Shown: piece by piece, positions 1 through 5,770 of the stretch
How the letters are laid out: each line of letters begins with the position of its first letter
Numbering within the stretch: position 1 is the stretch's first letter
Source: Arthrobacter sp.
GTDB taxonomy: Bacteria > Actinomycetota > Actinomycetes > Actinomycetales > Micrococcaceae
Reading direction: 5' to 3'
Assembly: GCA_018260285.1 (NCBI GenBank)
Contig: JAGLBH010000090.1
Coordinates: 1-6,738, forward strand
DNA length: 6,738 nt
Position numbers and translations under genes: made by a program
Notes under the pieces: model-generated
What the model saw: only the letters and a program-made list of their open reading frames with translations
Database searches by the model: none
What the model was told of the DNA's origin: nothing

Positions 1-123
1 ACAGCGGGCCTTGTAGGGCTCGGCCCGGGGCAGTCACGGGTGTGTTGCAATCACCCTTTGACACCACCGGCTCTGAGACGCCCCTTAAGACCCACTTTCC
101 GGACGAGAAAGAGGGACAGCCGC

Positions 124-414
124 CTAGATCACCGGGCGGTAGTGCTCCACCACCGGCTTGGGGTCGTAGAAGTGGTGCAGCGCGGCACGCCACTTCTCGA
201 AGAGCTCCGACCCGCGGAAGCCCTCGGTGTGGTCCTCGAGCGTCTCCCACCTGACCACCAGAAGGTACGTGCTGGGCGACTCGATGCCCCGGGACACCTC
301 AAGCGAGATGAAGCCCTTGGAGGCGCTGATGTAGTCCTTGGCCGTGGCCAGGGCCTGCTCGAACTCTTCTTCGCGCCCGGGAATGACGGGCAGCAGTGCG
401 GATTCAACAATCAT
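124..414 (-). CDS. ABM-domain (antibiotic biosynthesis monooxygenase / HmoA-like) small protein
   Basis: A 96-residue protein with the size and sequence style of a single ferredoxin-like ABM domain. Members of this family act as cofactor-free quinol or heme mono-oxygenases, usually as dimers in the cytoplasm, but most are uncharacterised. The N-terminal beta strand (MIVESALLPV, 1-10) is followed by a PGREEEFEQAL helix start (12-22), the SKGFISLEVSRG strand (32-43), the STYLLVVRWETLEDH strand-turn (48-62) and a C-terminal FEKWRAALHHFYDP block (72-85) rich in Trp and His. I chose the ATG at 414 because GGGAG lies 9 nt upstream. An in-frame GTG at 441 would add nine residues without better support. 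The gene diverges from a DHA2 efflux permease across 50 bp, so a shared stress or detoxification role is possible but is inference. Family is fairly sure; substrate is unknown. Confidence 0.85.
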   Translation of the reverse strand: MIVESALLPVIPGREEEFEQALATAKDYISASKGFISLEVSRGIESPSTYLLVVRWETLEDHTEGFRGSELFEKWRAALHHFYDPKPVVEHYRPVI

Positions 415-452
415 GTGACCAGTCTCCCACGATGCCCCCACGCCCCGGCGCG

Positions 453-458
453 TAGACT
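453..458 (+). promoter_or_regulatory. Putative -10 element for a leaderless permease mRNA
   Basis: TAGACT fits the TANNNT -10 pattern. It lies exactly 6 nt before the GTG at 465, which puts the predicted transcription start at or within a base or two of the start codon. The TAG inside this hexamer is also an in-frame stop, so 465 is the first possible start. There is no Shine-Dalgarno sequence in front of that GTG. All this fits a leaderless transcript, which is common in actinobacteria. No convincing -35 is visible 16-18 bp upstream. Confidence 0.35.
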
Positions 459-464
459 GCCTGA

Positions 465-1854
465 GTGAACCCCCCAGCGGATATCAGCACTGACAACCAG
501 AAGAACTCCTTCGCCATCATCGCCCTTCTCATTTCGGCCACCTTCGTGGTGATCCTCAATGAGACGCTCATGAACGTGGCCCTGCCCAACCTCATGCAGA
601 GCCTCAGAATCGCCGAAGTCTCCACCGTCCAGTGGGTGGCAACGGCCTTCCTCCTGACCATGAGCGTGGTCATCCCCACCACCGGATTCCTGCTCTCCCG
701 GCTCTCCACACGGCAGGCGTTCATCCTGGCCATGGGGCTCTTCACCCTCGGCACGGCCGTCTGCGCTGCGGCCCCCGCCTTCCCCGTGCTCATCGCGGGC
801 CGGGTCATCCAGGCGATGGGCACCGCCGTCATGATGCCGCTGCTCATGACCACCATTCTCCAGCTCGTCCCGCACGAGCGCCGCGGGGCCGTCATGGGCA
901 ACGTCTCGATCGCCATCTCCGTGGCCCCGGCCATCGGCCCTGCTCTCTCCGGGCTCATCCTGCAGCACTTCGAGTGGCGGTTCCTCTTCATCTTCATGCT
1001 GCCGATCGCCCTGGCCATGTTCGCCGCGGGCCTGCTCAGGCTCAAGAACATCGGCGAGGCGGAGGACGCGCACAAGCCCGCGCTGGACCTCGTCTCCGTG
1101 CTGCTGACCATCCCCGGCTTCGGCGGCTTCGTCTACGGCGTCAACGAGATCGCGGTGGCCCCCACGCCGCTCACCGTCGGAGTCCTCGTCGTCGGCCTCG
1201 TGTGCCTGGCCCTCTTCGTGCGGCGCCAGATCAGCCTGCAGCAGGGCGGCGAGCCGCTGCTCGACCTCCGCGTCTTCGCCCTCCGCCCCTTCGCCACGGG
1301 GCTGGCCCTCATGGTGGTCTCCATGCTGACGATGTTCGGCACGATCATCCTCTTCCCCCTGTTCCTGCAGCAGATGCTGCACACGGACACCCTGACCACG
1401 GGCCTCATGATGCTGCCCGGCGGCCTCATCATGGGCCTCGCGGCGCCGCCCGTGGGCCGGCTGTTCGACCGCATCGGCGCCCGCCCCCTCGTCCCTCCTC
1501 GTGGCCACCGCCCTGGGGATGTCCCAGTTCACCGCGGCCACTCCCCTGTGGGCTGCTCTCGGGACGCACATGGTGTTCTCTGCGGGGCTGGCCCTCATCT
1601 TCACGCCGGCCTTCACGTATTCCCTCAACCCCCTTCCGCCGCACCTGTACTCCCACGGCTCGGCCACCCTCTCGACGCTGCAGCAGCTCGCGGGCGGCGT
1701 CGGCGTCGCCCTTCTCACCGGGGTGATGCAGGCGGTGAGGCTCGCCTCGGACGCCCAGACCGGCTTCATGGCCGCGTTCCTCGTGACTGCGGTCTTCGCG
1801 TGCGGCGGGGTCTTCCTCGCCTCGCGGATGACGACGCCGGAGCCCGCCTCCTGA
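465..1854 (+). pseudogene. DHA2-family (EmrB/QacA-type) MFS drug efflux permease, frameshifted
   Basis: A multidrug-type proton antiporter of the inner membrane, of the class usually having 14 helices. Visible signatures are the first-helix motif NETLMNVALPNL (residues 32-43), a motif-A-like GFLLSRLSTRQAF (74-86), motif C with GPALSGLIL (158-166), and the second-half loop GRLFDRIGAR (331-340). The frame from GTG 465 is good to about residue 343. It then turns into Arg/Pro/Gly-rich nonsense that runs on to 2009, antisense to ocd. The true C-terminal part (LLVATALGM through the family-typical LPPHLYSHGS and LQQLAGGVGVAL blocks) continues one frame over from about 1492 and stops at the TGA at 1852-1854. 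The shift is net +1 (one extra base or two missing) near 1488-1503. Joined, the product would be about 463 residues, normal for the family. Everything else is intact, so this is either a recent lesion or a sequencing error. Confidence 0.85.
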
Positions 1855-1870
1855 CCCGTCCGCGCACAGA

Positions 1871-1912
1871 ACAGCGCCGCCCCTCCCTGAAGCCAGGAAG
1901 GGGCGGCGCTGT
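1871..1912. terminator. Bidirectional hairpin terminator between convergent genes
   Basis: A 19-position inverted repeat: 14 perfect pairs (1871-1884 with 1899-1912), one C/A mismatch, then four more pairs (1886-1889 with 1894-1897) closing a 4-nt loop, AAGC. It lies 16 bp after the permease stop and about 60 bp after the ocd stop on the other strand, so it can serve both convergent transcripts. No long T-tract follows on either side, as is often seen in GC-rich actinobacteria. Confidence 0.8.
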
Positions 1913-1972
1913 GTTCGCTGAGCGGTGCAGCGCGGTCAGGCGCCGCTGCCGCTCGTCACGCGGCGGCGGTGA

Positions 1973-3001
1973 TCAGCCGACCGGCACGTTGACGTTGACG
2001 AGTGAGTAGAGGTCCTTGGGGTCCTCCGGGTCTGCCACGAGGTCGATCTCCACGGCCAGGTCGGAGTCCTTGACCCAGTCGCGCAGGCAGCGCAGCGCGG
2101 AGAAGTCGTTGATGGCGAAGCCCACCGAGTCGAACAGGGTGACCTGCTCGTCCGAGGTGCGGCCTGCCTCAGCGCCCGTGAGGACCTTCCAGAACTCCAC
2201 GACGGGGAAGTCCGGCTCAACCTGCTGGATCTCGCCCTCGATGCGGGTCTGCTCGGGGAACTCGACGAACACGGTCGAGCGGCGCACGATCGCCTCGTCC
2301 AGCTCGGTCTTGCCGGGGCAGTCGCCGCCGATGGCGTTGAGGTGCACGCCCGCCGTGACCTGGTGGTCCTTGAGGACGGTCGCCTGCTGCTTGTCGGCCG
2401 TGCAGGTCGTGATGATGTCGGCGCCCTCGACGGCCTCGTCCACGGAGGAGCAGATCGTGATGTCGAAGCCGAGCGGCTCGAGGTTGCGGCGGGCCTTCTC
2501 CATGGCGGCCGGGTCCACGTCGAAGATCCGGAGGGTCTCGATGCCGAGCGAGCCGCGGAAGCCCAGGGCCTGGAACTCGGACTGGGAGCCGGAGCCGATC
2601 ATGGCCATGACCTTCGAGTCCTTGCGGGCGAGCTGTTTGGCCACCATGACGGAGGTTGCGGCGGTGCGCAGCGCGGTGAGGAGGGTCATCTCGGCGAGGA
2701 ACGTCGGGTAGCCGTTGTCCACGTCGGCGAGCACGCCGAAGGCGGTGACGGTCTGGAAGCCGCGGGCCGGGTTGAACGGGTGCCCGTTGACGTACTTGAA
2801 GGAGTACTCCTCCCCGTCGGAGGTCGGCATGAGCTCAATGACGCCGAACGGGGTGTGGCTGGCCACGCGGGGGATCTTGTCGAACTTCTCCCAGCGGGCG
2901 AAGTCGCGCTCCAGGTACTCCACCATGCGGGTGATGATCTTCTCCACGCCCTCGCGCTGGATCCAGGTGGACATGTGTGCTACATCGACGAATTGCGTCA
3001 T
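1973..3001 (-). CDS. ocd: Ornithine cyclodeaminase
   Basis: A 342-residue cytoplasmic NAD-dependent enzyme that converts L-ornithine to L-proline and ammonia. It belongs to the OCD/mu-crystallin family and resembles the Pseudomonas putida enzyme along its length. The substrate-carboxylate residues expected from that enzyme are present: R45 in PRVASH, K69 in FKYVNGH and R112 in LRTAATS. The Rossmann glycine motif GSGSQ is at 136-140, with D161 in IFDVDP at the end of the next strand. The catalytic Asp is D227 in the diagnostic GGDCPGKTEL (225-234). VEFPEQTRIEGEIQQ (246-260) and LFDSVGFAINDF (289-300) are also family-typical. The ATG at 3001 has a good AAGGGA site 6 nt upstream. The gene lies 99 bp downstream of an amino acid permease in the same direction, so co-expression is likely. 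No frameshift or missing key residue is seen. Confidence 0.95.
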   Translation of the reverse strand: MTQFVDVAHMSTWIQREGVEKIITRMVEYLERDFARWEKFDKIPRVASHTPFGVIELMPTSDGEEYSFKYVNGHPFNPARGFQTVTAFGVLADVDNGYPTFLAEMTLLTALRTAATSVMVAKQLARKDSKVMAMIGSGSQSEFQALGFRGSLGIETLRIFDVDPAAMEKARRNLEPLGFDITICSSVDEAVEGADIITTCTADKQQATVLKDHQVTAGVHLNAIGGDCPGKTELDEAIVRRSTVFVEFPEQTRIEGEIQQVEPDFPVVEFWKVLTGAEAGRTSDEQVTLFDSVGFAINDFSALRCLRDWVKDSDLAVEIDLVADPEDPKDLYSLVNVNVPVG

Positions 3002-3045
3002 TGAAATTCCCTTCGAACGGTGTGGTGGTCTGTGTCAGCCCGCCA

Positions 3046-3080
3046 CCCAGGGTAGCCACGTCGCCTTGGGCTTCCCTGGG
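3046..3080 (-). other. Stem-loop between the permease and ocd genes
   Basis: CCCAGGG (3046-3052) pairs with CCCTGGG (3074-3080). After one T/T mismatch, AGCC (3054-3057) pairs with GGCT (3069-3072), leaving an 11-nt loop. It falls in the 99-bp gap between the permease stop and the ocd start. There is no T-run after it. It could be a partial terminator that sets the permease:ocd ratio, an RNA processing or stability element, or a protein site. The pairing is seen; the role is inferred. Confidence 0.45.
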
Positions 3081-3100
3081 CAGCGGCGCTGAGGCTGGGG

Positions 3101-4609
3101 TCAGTCCTTGCGGGGGCGGCGAACGCTCGACCCTGCGCCGGAGGCGCGGCGGGTCCAGTTCGCGGTGTCCACCATGGGGATGGCGCCCGTGTAGCCCTCG
3201 CGGGCTGCAGCGATCTCCCGGACGCGGCCGCGCACGGCATACCATCCGCCGATGAGGATCGGGATGAGCAGGAGCATCGAGAGGAGCGTGTACGTGCCCA
3301 CCGGGTAGTCGAGCGCCATGAGGACGAGGACGACGGCGATGAACACGAGAACAGCCCAGTCCATGAAGGGGCTGAACGGAGCCCGGTAGGCGGGCCGCGT
3401 GGAGAGGCCCTTCTTGGCCAGGCTCACGAACTTGGCATGGGCAAGGACGATCGCGGCCCATGCGGCCATCGTGCCGATCGAGGCGATGTTGAGGACGATC
3501 TCGAACGCCTTGGCCGGAACGATGAAGTTCAGGCCGACGCCGATGAAGCCGACCACTGCGGTGAGCCAGATGCCGCCGGAGGGGACGCCCGCCTTGTTGA
3601 CCGTGCCCGCGAACTTCGGGGCGGATCCGTTGACGGCCATGGAGTGGAGGATGCGCCCCGTGGAGTACATGCCTGCGTTGAGGGAGGAGAGCGCGGCCGT
3701 GATGACCACGAGCTGCATGACCGGACCGGTCCAGCTGATGCCGATCGAGTCGAAGAAGGTCACGAACGGCGACTCGTCTGCGGAGTAGGCCGTGTGAGGC
3801 AAGAGGATGCTCAGGAGCACCACGGAGCCCACGTAGAAGATGGCGATGCGCCACATCACGGTGCGAACGGCCTTGGGGACCACGGTCTCGGCGTTCTTCG
3901 TCTCGCCCGCAGTGGTGCCCACGAGCTCGATGCCGGCGTAGGCGAACACGACGCCCTGGACCACGATGAGCGCCGGGAGAACGCCGTTCGGCAGCCATCC
4001 GCCGTTGTCGGAGATGAGGTGGAACCCGGTCGGCTGGCCCGTCGGCGTGCCGAAGATGACGAAGCAGATGCCCACCACGAGGAAGGTCACGAGCGCGGCC
4101 ACCTTGATGATCGCGAACCAGAACTCCATCTCGCCGAAGACCTTGACGGAGACGAGGTTCATGATGAGCACGAGCACGACGACGACGAGGGCCGTGACGC
4201 CTTGCGGAATGCCTGCGATGAACGAGCTGTACTGGCCGAACCAGGCCACGTAGATGGCGATGGCGGTGGCATCGGCCACGGCGGTCATGGCCCAGTTGAG
4301 CCAGTAGAGCCAGCCTGCGGTGTAGGCGGACCGCTCGCCGTAGAACTCGCGGATGTAGGAGACGAACGAGCCGGAGCTCGGGCGGTAGACGACGAGCTCG
4401 CCGAGCGCGCGGAGAATCAGGTAGCCGAAGAAGCCGCAGACGGCGTACACGATGGCCAGGGAGGGGCCGGCGTCGTGGAGGCGTCCGCCGGCGCCGAGGA
4501 AGAGGCCCGTGCCGATGGCCGAGCCGATCGCGATCATCTGGAGCTGACGCGCGCCGAGACCTTTGTGGAGCTTCTCGTCTTCGTTGACGAGTGGTGGGGG
4601 CGTTGTCAT
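3101..4609 (-). CDS. ansP: AnsP-like amino acid permease (APC superfamily, AAT family)
   Basis: An integral membrane symporter of about 12 helices. Blocks shared with E. coli L-asparagine permease AnsP include QMIAIGSAIGTGLFLGAG (24-41), LRALGELVVYRPSSGSFVSY (66-85), GWLYWLNWAMT (99-109), FGEMEFWFAIIKV (158-170), AGIELVGTTAGETKN (225-239), WRIAIFYVGSVVLL (253-266) and LSSLNAGMYSTGRILHSMA (308-326). The ATG at 4609 gives 502 residues, close to the usual ~500. An in-frame ATG at 4636 would add MSPDSESAQ, but those codons mostly end in A or T, unlike the rest of the gene, so I prefer 4609; neither start has a strong Shine-Dalgarno. The adjacent ocd gene suggests amino-acid catabolism. Asparagine is the family-based substrate guess, and ornithine or arginine cannot be excluded from sequence. 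Confidence 0.9.
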   Translation of the reverse strand: MTTPPPLVNEDEKLHKGLGARQLQMIAIGSAIGTGLFLGAGGRLHDAGPSLAIVYAVCGFFGYLILRALGELVVYRPSSGSFVSYIREFYGERSAYTAGWLYWLNWAMTAVADATAIAIYVAWFGQYSSFIAGIPQGVTALVVVVLVLIMNLVSVKVFGEMEFWFAIIKVAALVTFLVVGICFVIFGTPTGQPTGFHLISDNGGWLPNGVLPALIVVQGVVFAYAGIELVGTTAGETKNAETVVPKAVRTVMWRIAIFYVGSVVLLSILLPHTAYSADESPFVTFFDSIGISWTGPVMQLVVITAALSSLNAGMYSTGRILHSMAVNGSAPKFAGTVNKAGVPSGGIWLTAVVGFIGVGLNFIVPAKAFEIVLNIASIGTMAAWAAIVLAHAKFVSLAKKGLSTRPAYRAPFSPFMDWAVLVFIAVVLVLMALDYPVGTYTLLSMLLLIPILIGGWYAVRGRVREIAAAREGYTGAIPMVDTANWTRRASGAGSSVRRPRKD

Positions 4610-4615
4610 CTGAGC

Positions 4616-4660
4616 ACTTTCAGAGTCGGGAGACATTGCAGGGCAGCCCACACTGAAAGT
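4616..4660. repeat. 8-bp inverted repeat upstream of the permease start
   Basis: ACTTTCAG (4616-4623) is exactly complementary in reverse to CTGAAAGT (4653-4660), with 29 bp between. It lies between the predicted permease promoter and the preferred start at 4609, inside the 5' untranslated leader. It could be two operator half-sites or the base of a leader hairpin. The arms are short and chance is possible. Confidence 0.3.
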
Positions 4661-4688
4661 CACGCACGACGGTGAGCGCCAAAGCACG

Positions 4689-4694
4689 ATTTTA
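4689..4694 (-). promoter_or_regulatory. Putative -10 of the ansP-ocd transcript
   Basis: Read on the minus strand this is TAAAAT, a near-consensus -10 hexamer in an otherwise GC-rich stretch. It puts the start of transcription near 4682 and the untranslated leader at about 70 nt up to the ATG at 4609. No good -35 is visible 17 bp further upstream, so an activator or a weak -35 would be needed. The nearest DnaA-box-like site begins about 70 bp upstream of this hexamer. Confidence 0.4.
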
Positions 4695-4844
4695 CTCTGA
4701 GGCAGCCCGTTCCCTGGGAGGGAGGCACTCTGGGCCGAGGAAGCGCGAGTCTCTGGGGGGTCTCTGTGGAAAGGTCCACACTTGTGCACAAAAGTTATCC
4801 ACAGGTGTGGATGAACACTGTACAACTCACGGCGAGCCCCCTCT

Positions 4845-4870
4845 GCAAACCCCGAAGACGCGGGGTTTGC
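4845..4870. other. Perfect 10-bp hairpin inside the DnaA-box cluster
   Basis: GCAAACCCCG (4845-4854) pairs perfectly with CGGGGTTTGC (4861-4870) around a 6-nt loop, AAGACG. It sits between the DnaA boxes ending at 4814 and beginning at 4906, upstream of the ansP promoter. No T-run follows on either strand, so a terminator role is possible but weakly supported. It may instead be a structural part of the DnaA locus or a barrier to antisense transcription. Confidence 0.55.
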
Positions 4871-5090
4871 CCAGGAAAATCGGGAGAATCGTCACATACT
4901 CACACTGTGGACAAACCCTGTGGGCAACGGCTGAACACCGTGAAATCCACTGACGAGGGCAGCCCTTCCGGCCCTGAAGACACAACTTGTCGACAGCTGT
5001 GCACAGAGTTATCCACATTGTGTGGGCAACTCTGTGCACGTCAGGGACCCTGCTGGGGAAAAGCCCGAATTCCCGGGGTCTTCAACGGAA

Positions 5091-5115
5091 CGCGGCCCCT
5101 CACCGAGGGGCCGCG
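5091..5115 (-). terminator. Terminator of the ppiA-rhomboid operon
   Basis: CGCGGCCCCT (5091-5100) pairs perfectly with AGGGGCCGCG (5106-5115), and an extra C/G pair (5101 with 5105) can close the loop. Read on the minus strand it begins 22 nt after the rhomboid stop codon and is followed by TTCCGTT, a short T-rich tail. This is a good intrinsic-terminator-like structure. The last two DnaA-box-like 9-mers lie between the stop codon and this hairpin. Confidence 0.75.
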
Positions 5116-5137
5116 TGTGGATAAGTGCTGTGGATGA

Positions 5138-5770
5138 CTAGCGGGGCCGTCGTCGTCGGATCCATGGGCCAATGACGACCGCAGCATAGAGAAGCCCGCC
5201 GAGGAACCCTCCGAGGTGCCCCTGCCAGGAGATGTTGCCCACGATGAGGGGCATGAGGGCGTTGACCCCGAGGAGGATGAGCGTCCCCGCGATGTTCTGC
5301 CGGAGCGCCAGCTGCACCACGAGGACGCCCGCGATGAGCCCGAAGATCCCGCCGGACATCCCCACCGTGTAGGAGTAGGGGTCCTCCAGCAGGAGCACCC
5401 CCGCGCTCCCCGCCAGGATGCTCGCGGCCAGCAGCCCGGCAAAACGGCCGGACCCGATCATCGGCTCGAGCATGCGCCCGAAGATCCACAGGGAGAGCAT
5501 GTTGGTGCCGATGTGCGCCGAGGAGGTGGGGTCGTGGAAGAACGCGTTGGTCACGACGGTCCACGGCTCGTCCGCCACGAGGAAGGGCTTGAGCCCGAAC
5601 TCGAAGACCAGGTCTTTGCTGAACCAGCTCAGGCCGAAGAGCGCGAGGCACACGGCCATGATGGCATACGTCACGGGCATAGACGGGCGGGCGGCCCGCA
5701 CAGCATCATGCTGCGCCGGCCGCCCGCCGTCGTGCTCCGCGCCCCTCTCGGGAACGGATGGTGAGCTCAT
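5138..5770 (-). CDS. Rhomboid-family intramembrane serine protease
   Basis: A 210-residue membrane protease that cuts substrates within or near the bilayer. The catalytic serine is S139 in GMSGGIFGL (137-145, the GxSG motif), and the partner histidine is H185 in WQGHLGGFLGG (182-192). H86 and N90 in HIGTNMLSLW match the oxyanion-side His/Asn pair with the usual spacing of four. F143 replaces the Tyr found four residues after the serine in GlpG. Hydrophobic segments lie at about 32-50, 90-106, 110-127, 135-157, 161-178 and 186-203, giving a six-helix core. The tail is WIRRRRPR, fitting the positive-inside rule. The start at 5770 is 6 bp after the ppiA stop, suggesting translational coupling, but no good Shine-Dalgarno is seen. 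M31 (5680) is an alternative start that would exclude a hydrophilic Ala/Arg-rich leader. Substrate unknown. Confidence 0.93.
   Translation of the reverse strand: MSSPSVPERGAEHDGGRPAQHDAVRAARPSMPVTYAIMAVCLALFGLSWFSKDLVFEFGLKPFLVADEPWTVVTNAFFHDPTSSAHIGTNMLSLWIFGRMLEPMIGSGRFAGLLAASILAGSAGVLLLEDPYSYTVGMSGGIFGLIAGVLVVQLALRQNIAGTLILLGVNALMPLIVGNISWQGHLGGFLGGLLYAAVVIGPWIRRRRPR
5686..5728. other. 43-nt near-perfect hairpin in the 5' end of the rhomboid gene
   Basis: Positions 5686-5696 pair with 5718-5728 (11 pairs). After a C/C mismatch, 5698-5699 pair with 5715-5716. After an A/C mismatch, 5701-5705 pair with 5709-5713, leaving a 3-nt loop: 18 of 20 positions paired. It covers codons 15-28 of the rhomboid frame as called, and ends 5 nt before the alternative ATG at 5680. 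It could be an RNA structure controlling rhomboid translation or ppiA read-through. If the true start is 5680, it is an intergenic element. Pairing is seen; role is inferred. Confidence 0.5.

Larger units (their letters stand above)
4765..5137. other. DnaA-box cluster (origin-like or DnaA-titration site)
   Basis: This gene-free stretch holds many 9-mers matching TTWTNCACA-type DnaA boxes. Exact TTATCCACA occurs at 4795-4803 and 5009-5017, and on the minus strand at 5116-5124. TTGTCCACA is at 4906-4914 (minus). TTGTGCACA is at 4782-4790, with its overlapping mirror at 4784-4792. One-mismatch forms are CTTTCCACA 4765-4773 (minus), TCATCCACA 4806-4814 and 5129-5137 (minus), TTGCCCACA 4919-4927 and 5021-5029 (minus), TTGTCGACA 4987-4995 and CTGTGCACA 4997-5005. 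DnaA binds such boxes cooperatively at oriC and at titration sites. The normal actinobacterial oriC lies between dnaA and dnaN, and neither gene is here. I see no clear AT-rich unwinding element. The box pattern is direct observation; the role (accessory origin, DnaA trap, or DnaA-dependent control of the neighbours) is inference. Confidence 0.8.

Noticed and set aside
5..27. CGGGCC / GGCCCG hairpin near the left edge
   Set aside because: The stem is only 6 bp with an 11-nt loop in GC-rich DNA. It may be a terminator of a gene outside the window, but nothing shows this. I see no gene in 1-123.
58..91. TTGACA at 58-63 with TAAGAC at 86-91 as a plus-strand promoter
   Set aside because: The spacer is 22 bp, too long for a normal promoter, and no plus-strand gene begins until 465.
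411..1769. Long open frame of about 450 codons on the minus strand opposite the permease
   Set aside because: Its translation is His/Asp/Glu/Arg/Gly-rich with no domain sense. It is the mirror of a GC-rich coding strand.
1491..2009. Extension of the permease frame past the frameshift to 2009
   Set aside because: Composition turns to Arg/Pro/Gly nonsense, passes through the terminator hairpin and overlaps the ocd 3' end. The true C-terminus is in the next frame.
3437..4675. Plus-strand open frame of about 410 codons opposite the amino acid permease
   Set aside because: Low-complexity acidic and His-rich shadow of the real minus-strand gene.
5068..5079. GAATTCCCGGGG resembling an EcoRI-SmaI cloning-vector junction
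   Set aside because: No further polylinker sites or vector sequence follow. The surroundings are a natural-looking intergenic region, so chance is the simpler reading.
4610..5090. Small protein genes on either strand in the permease-rhomboid gap
   Set aside because: The open frames there lack ribosome sites, have poor third-position GC bias, and run through DnaA boxes and hairpins.
4765..5137. CRISPR array or iteron-type plasmid origin
   Set aside because: The repeats are 9-mers of DnaA-box type in both orientations without equal spacers, and no cas or rep gene is present.
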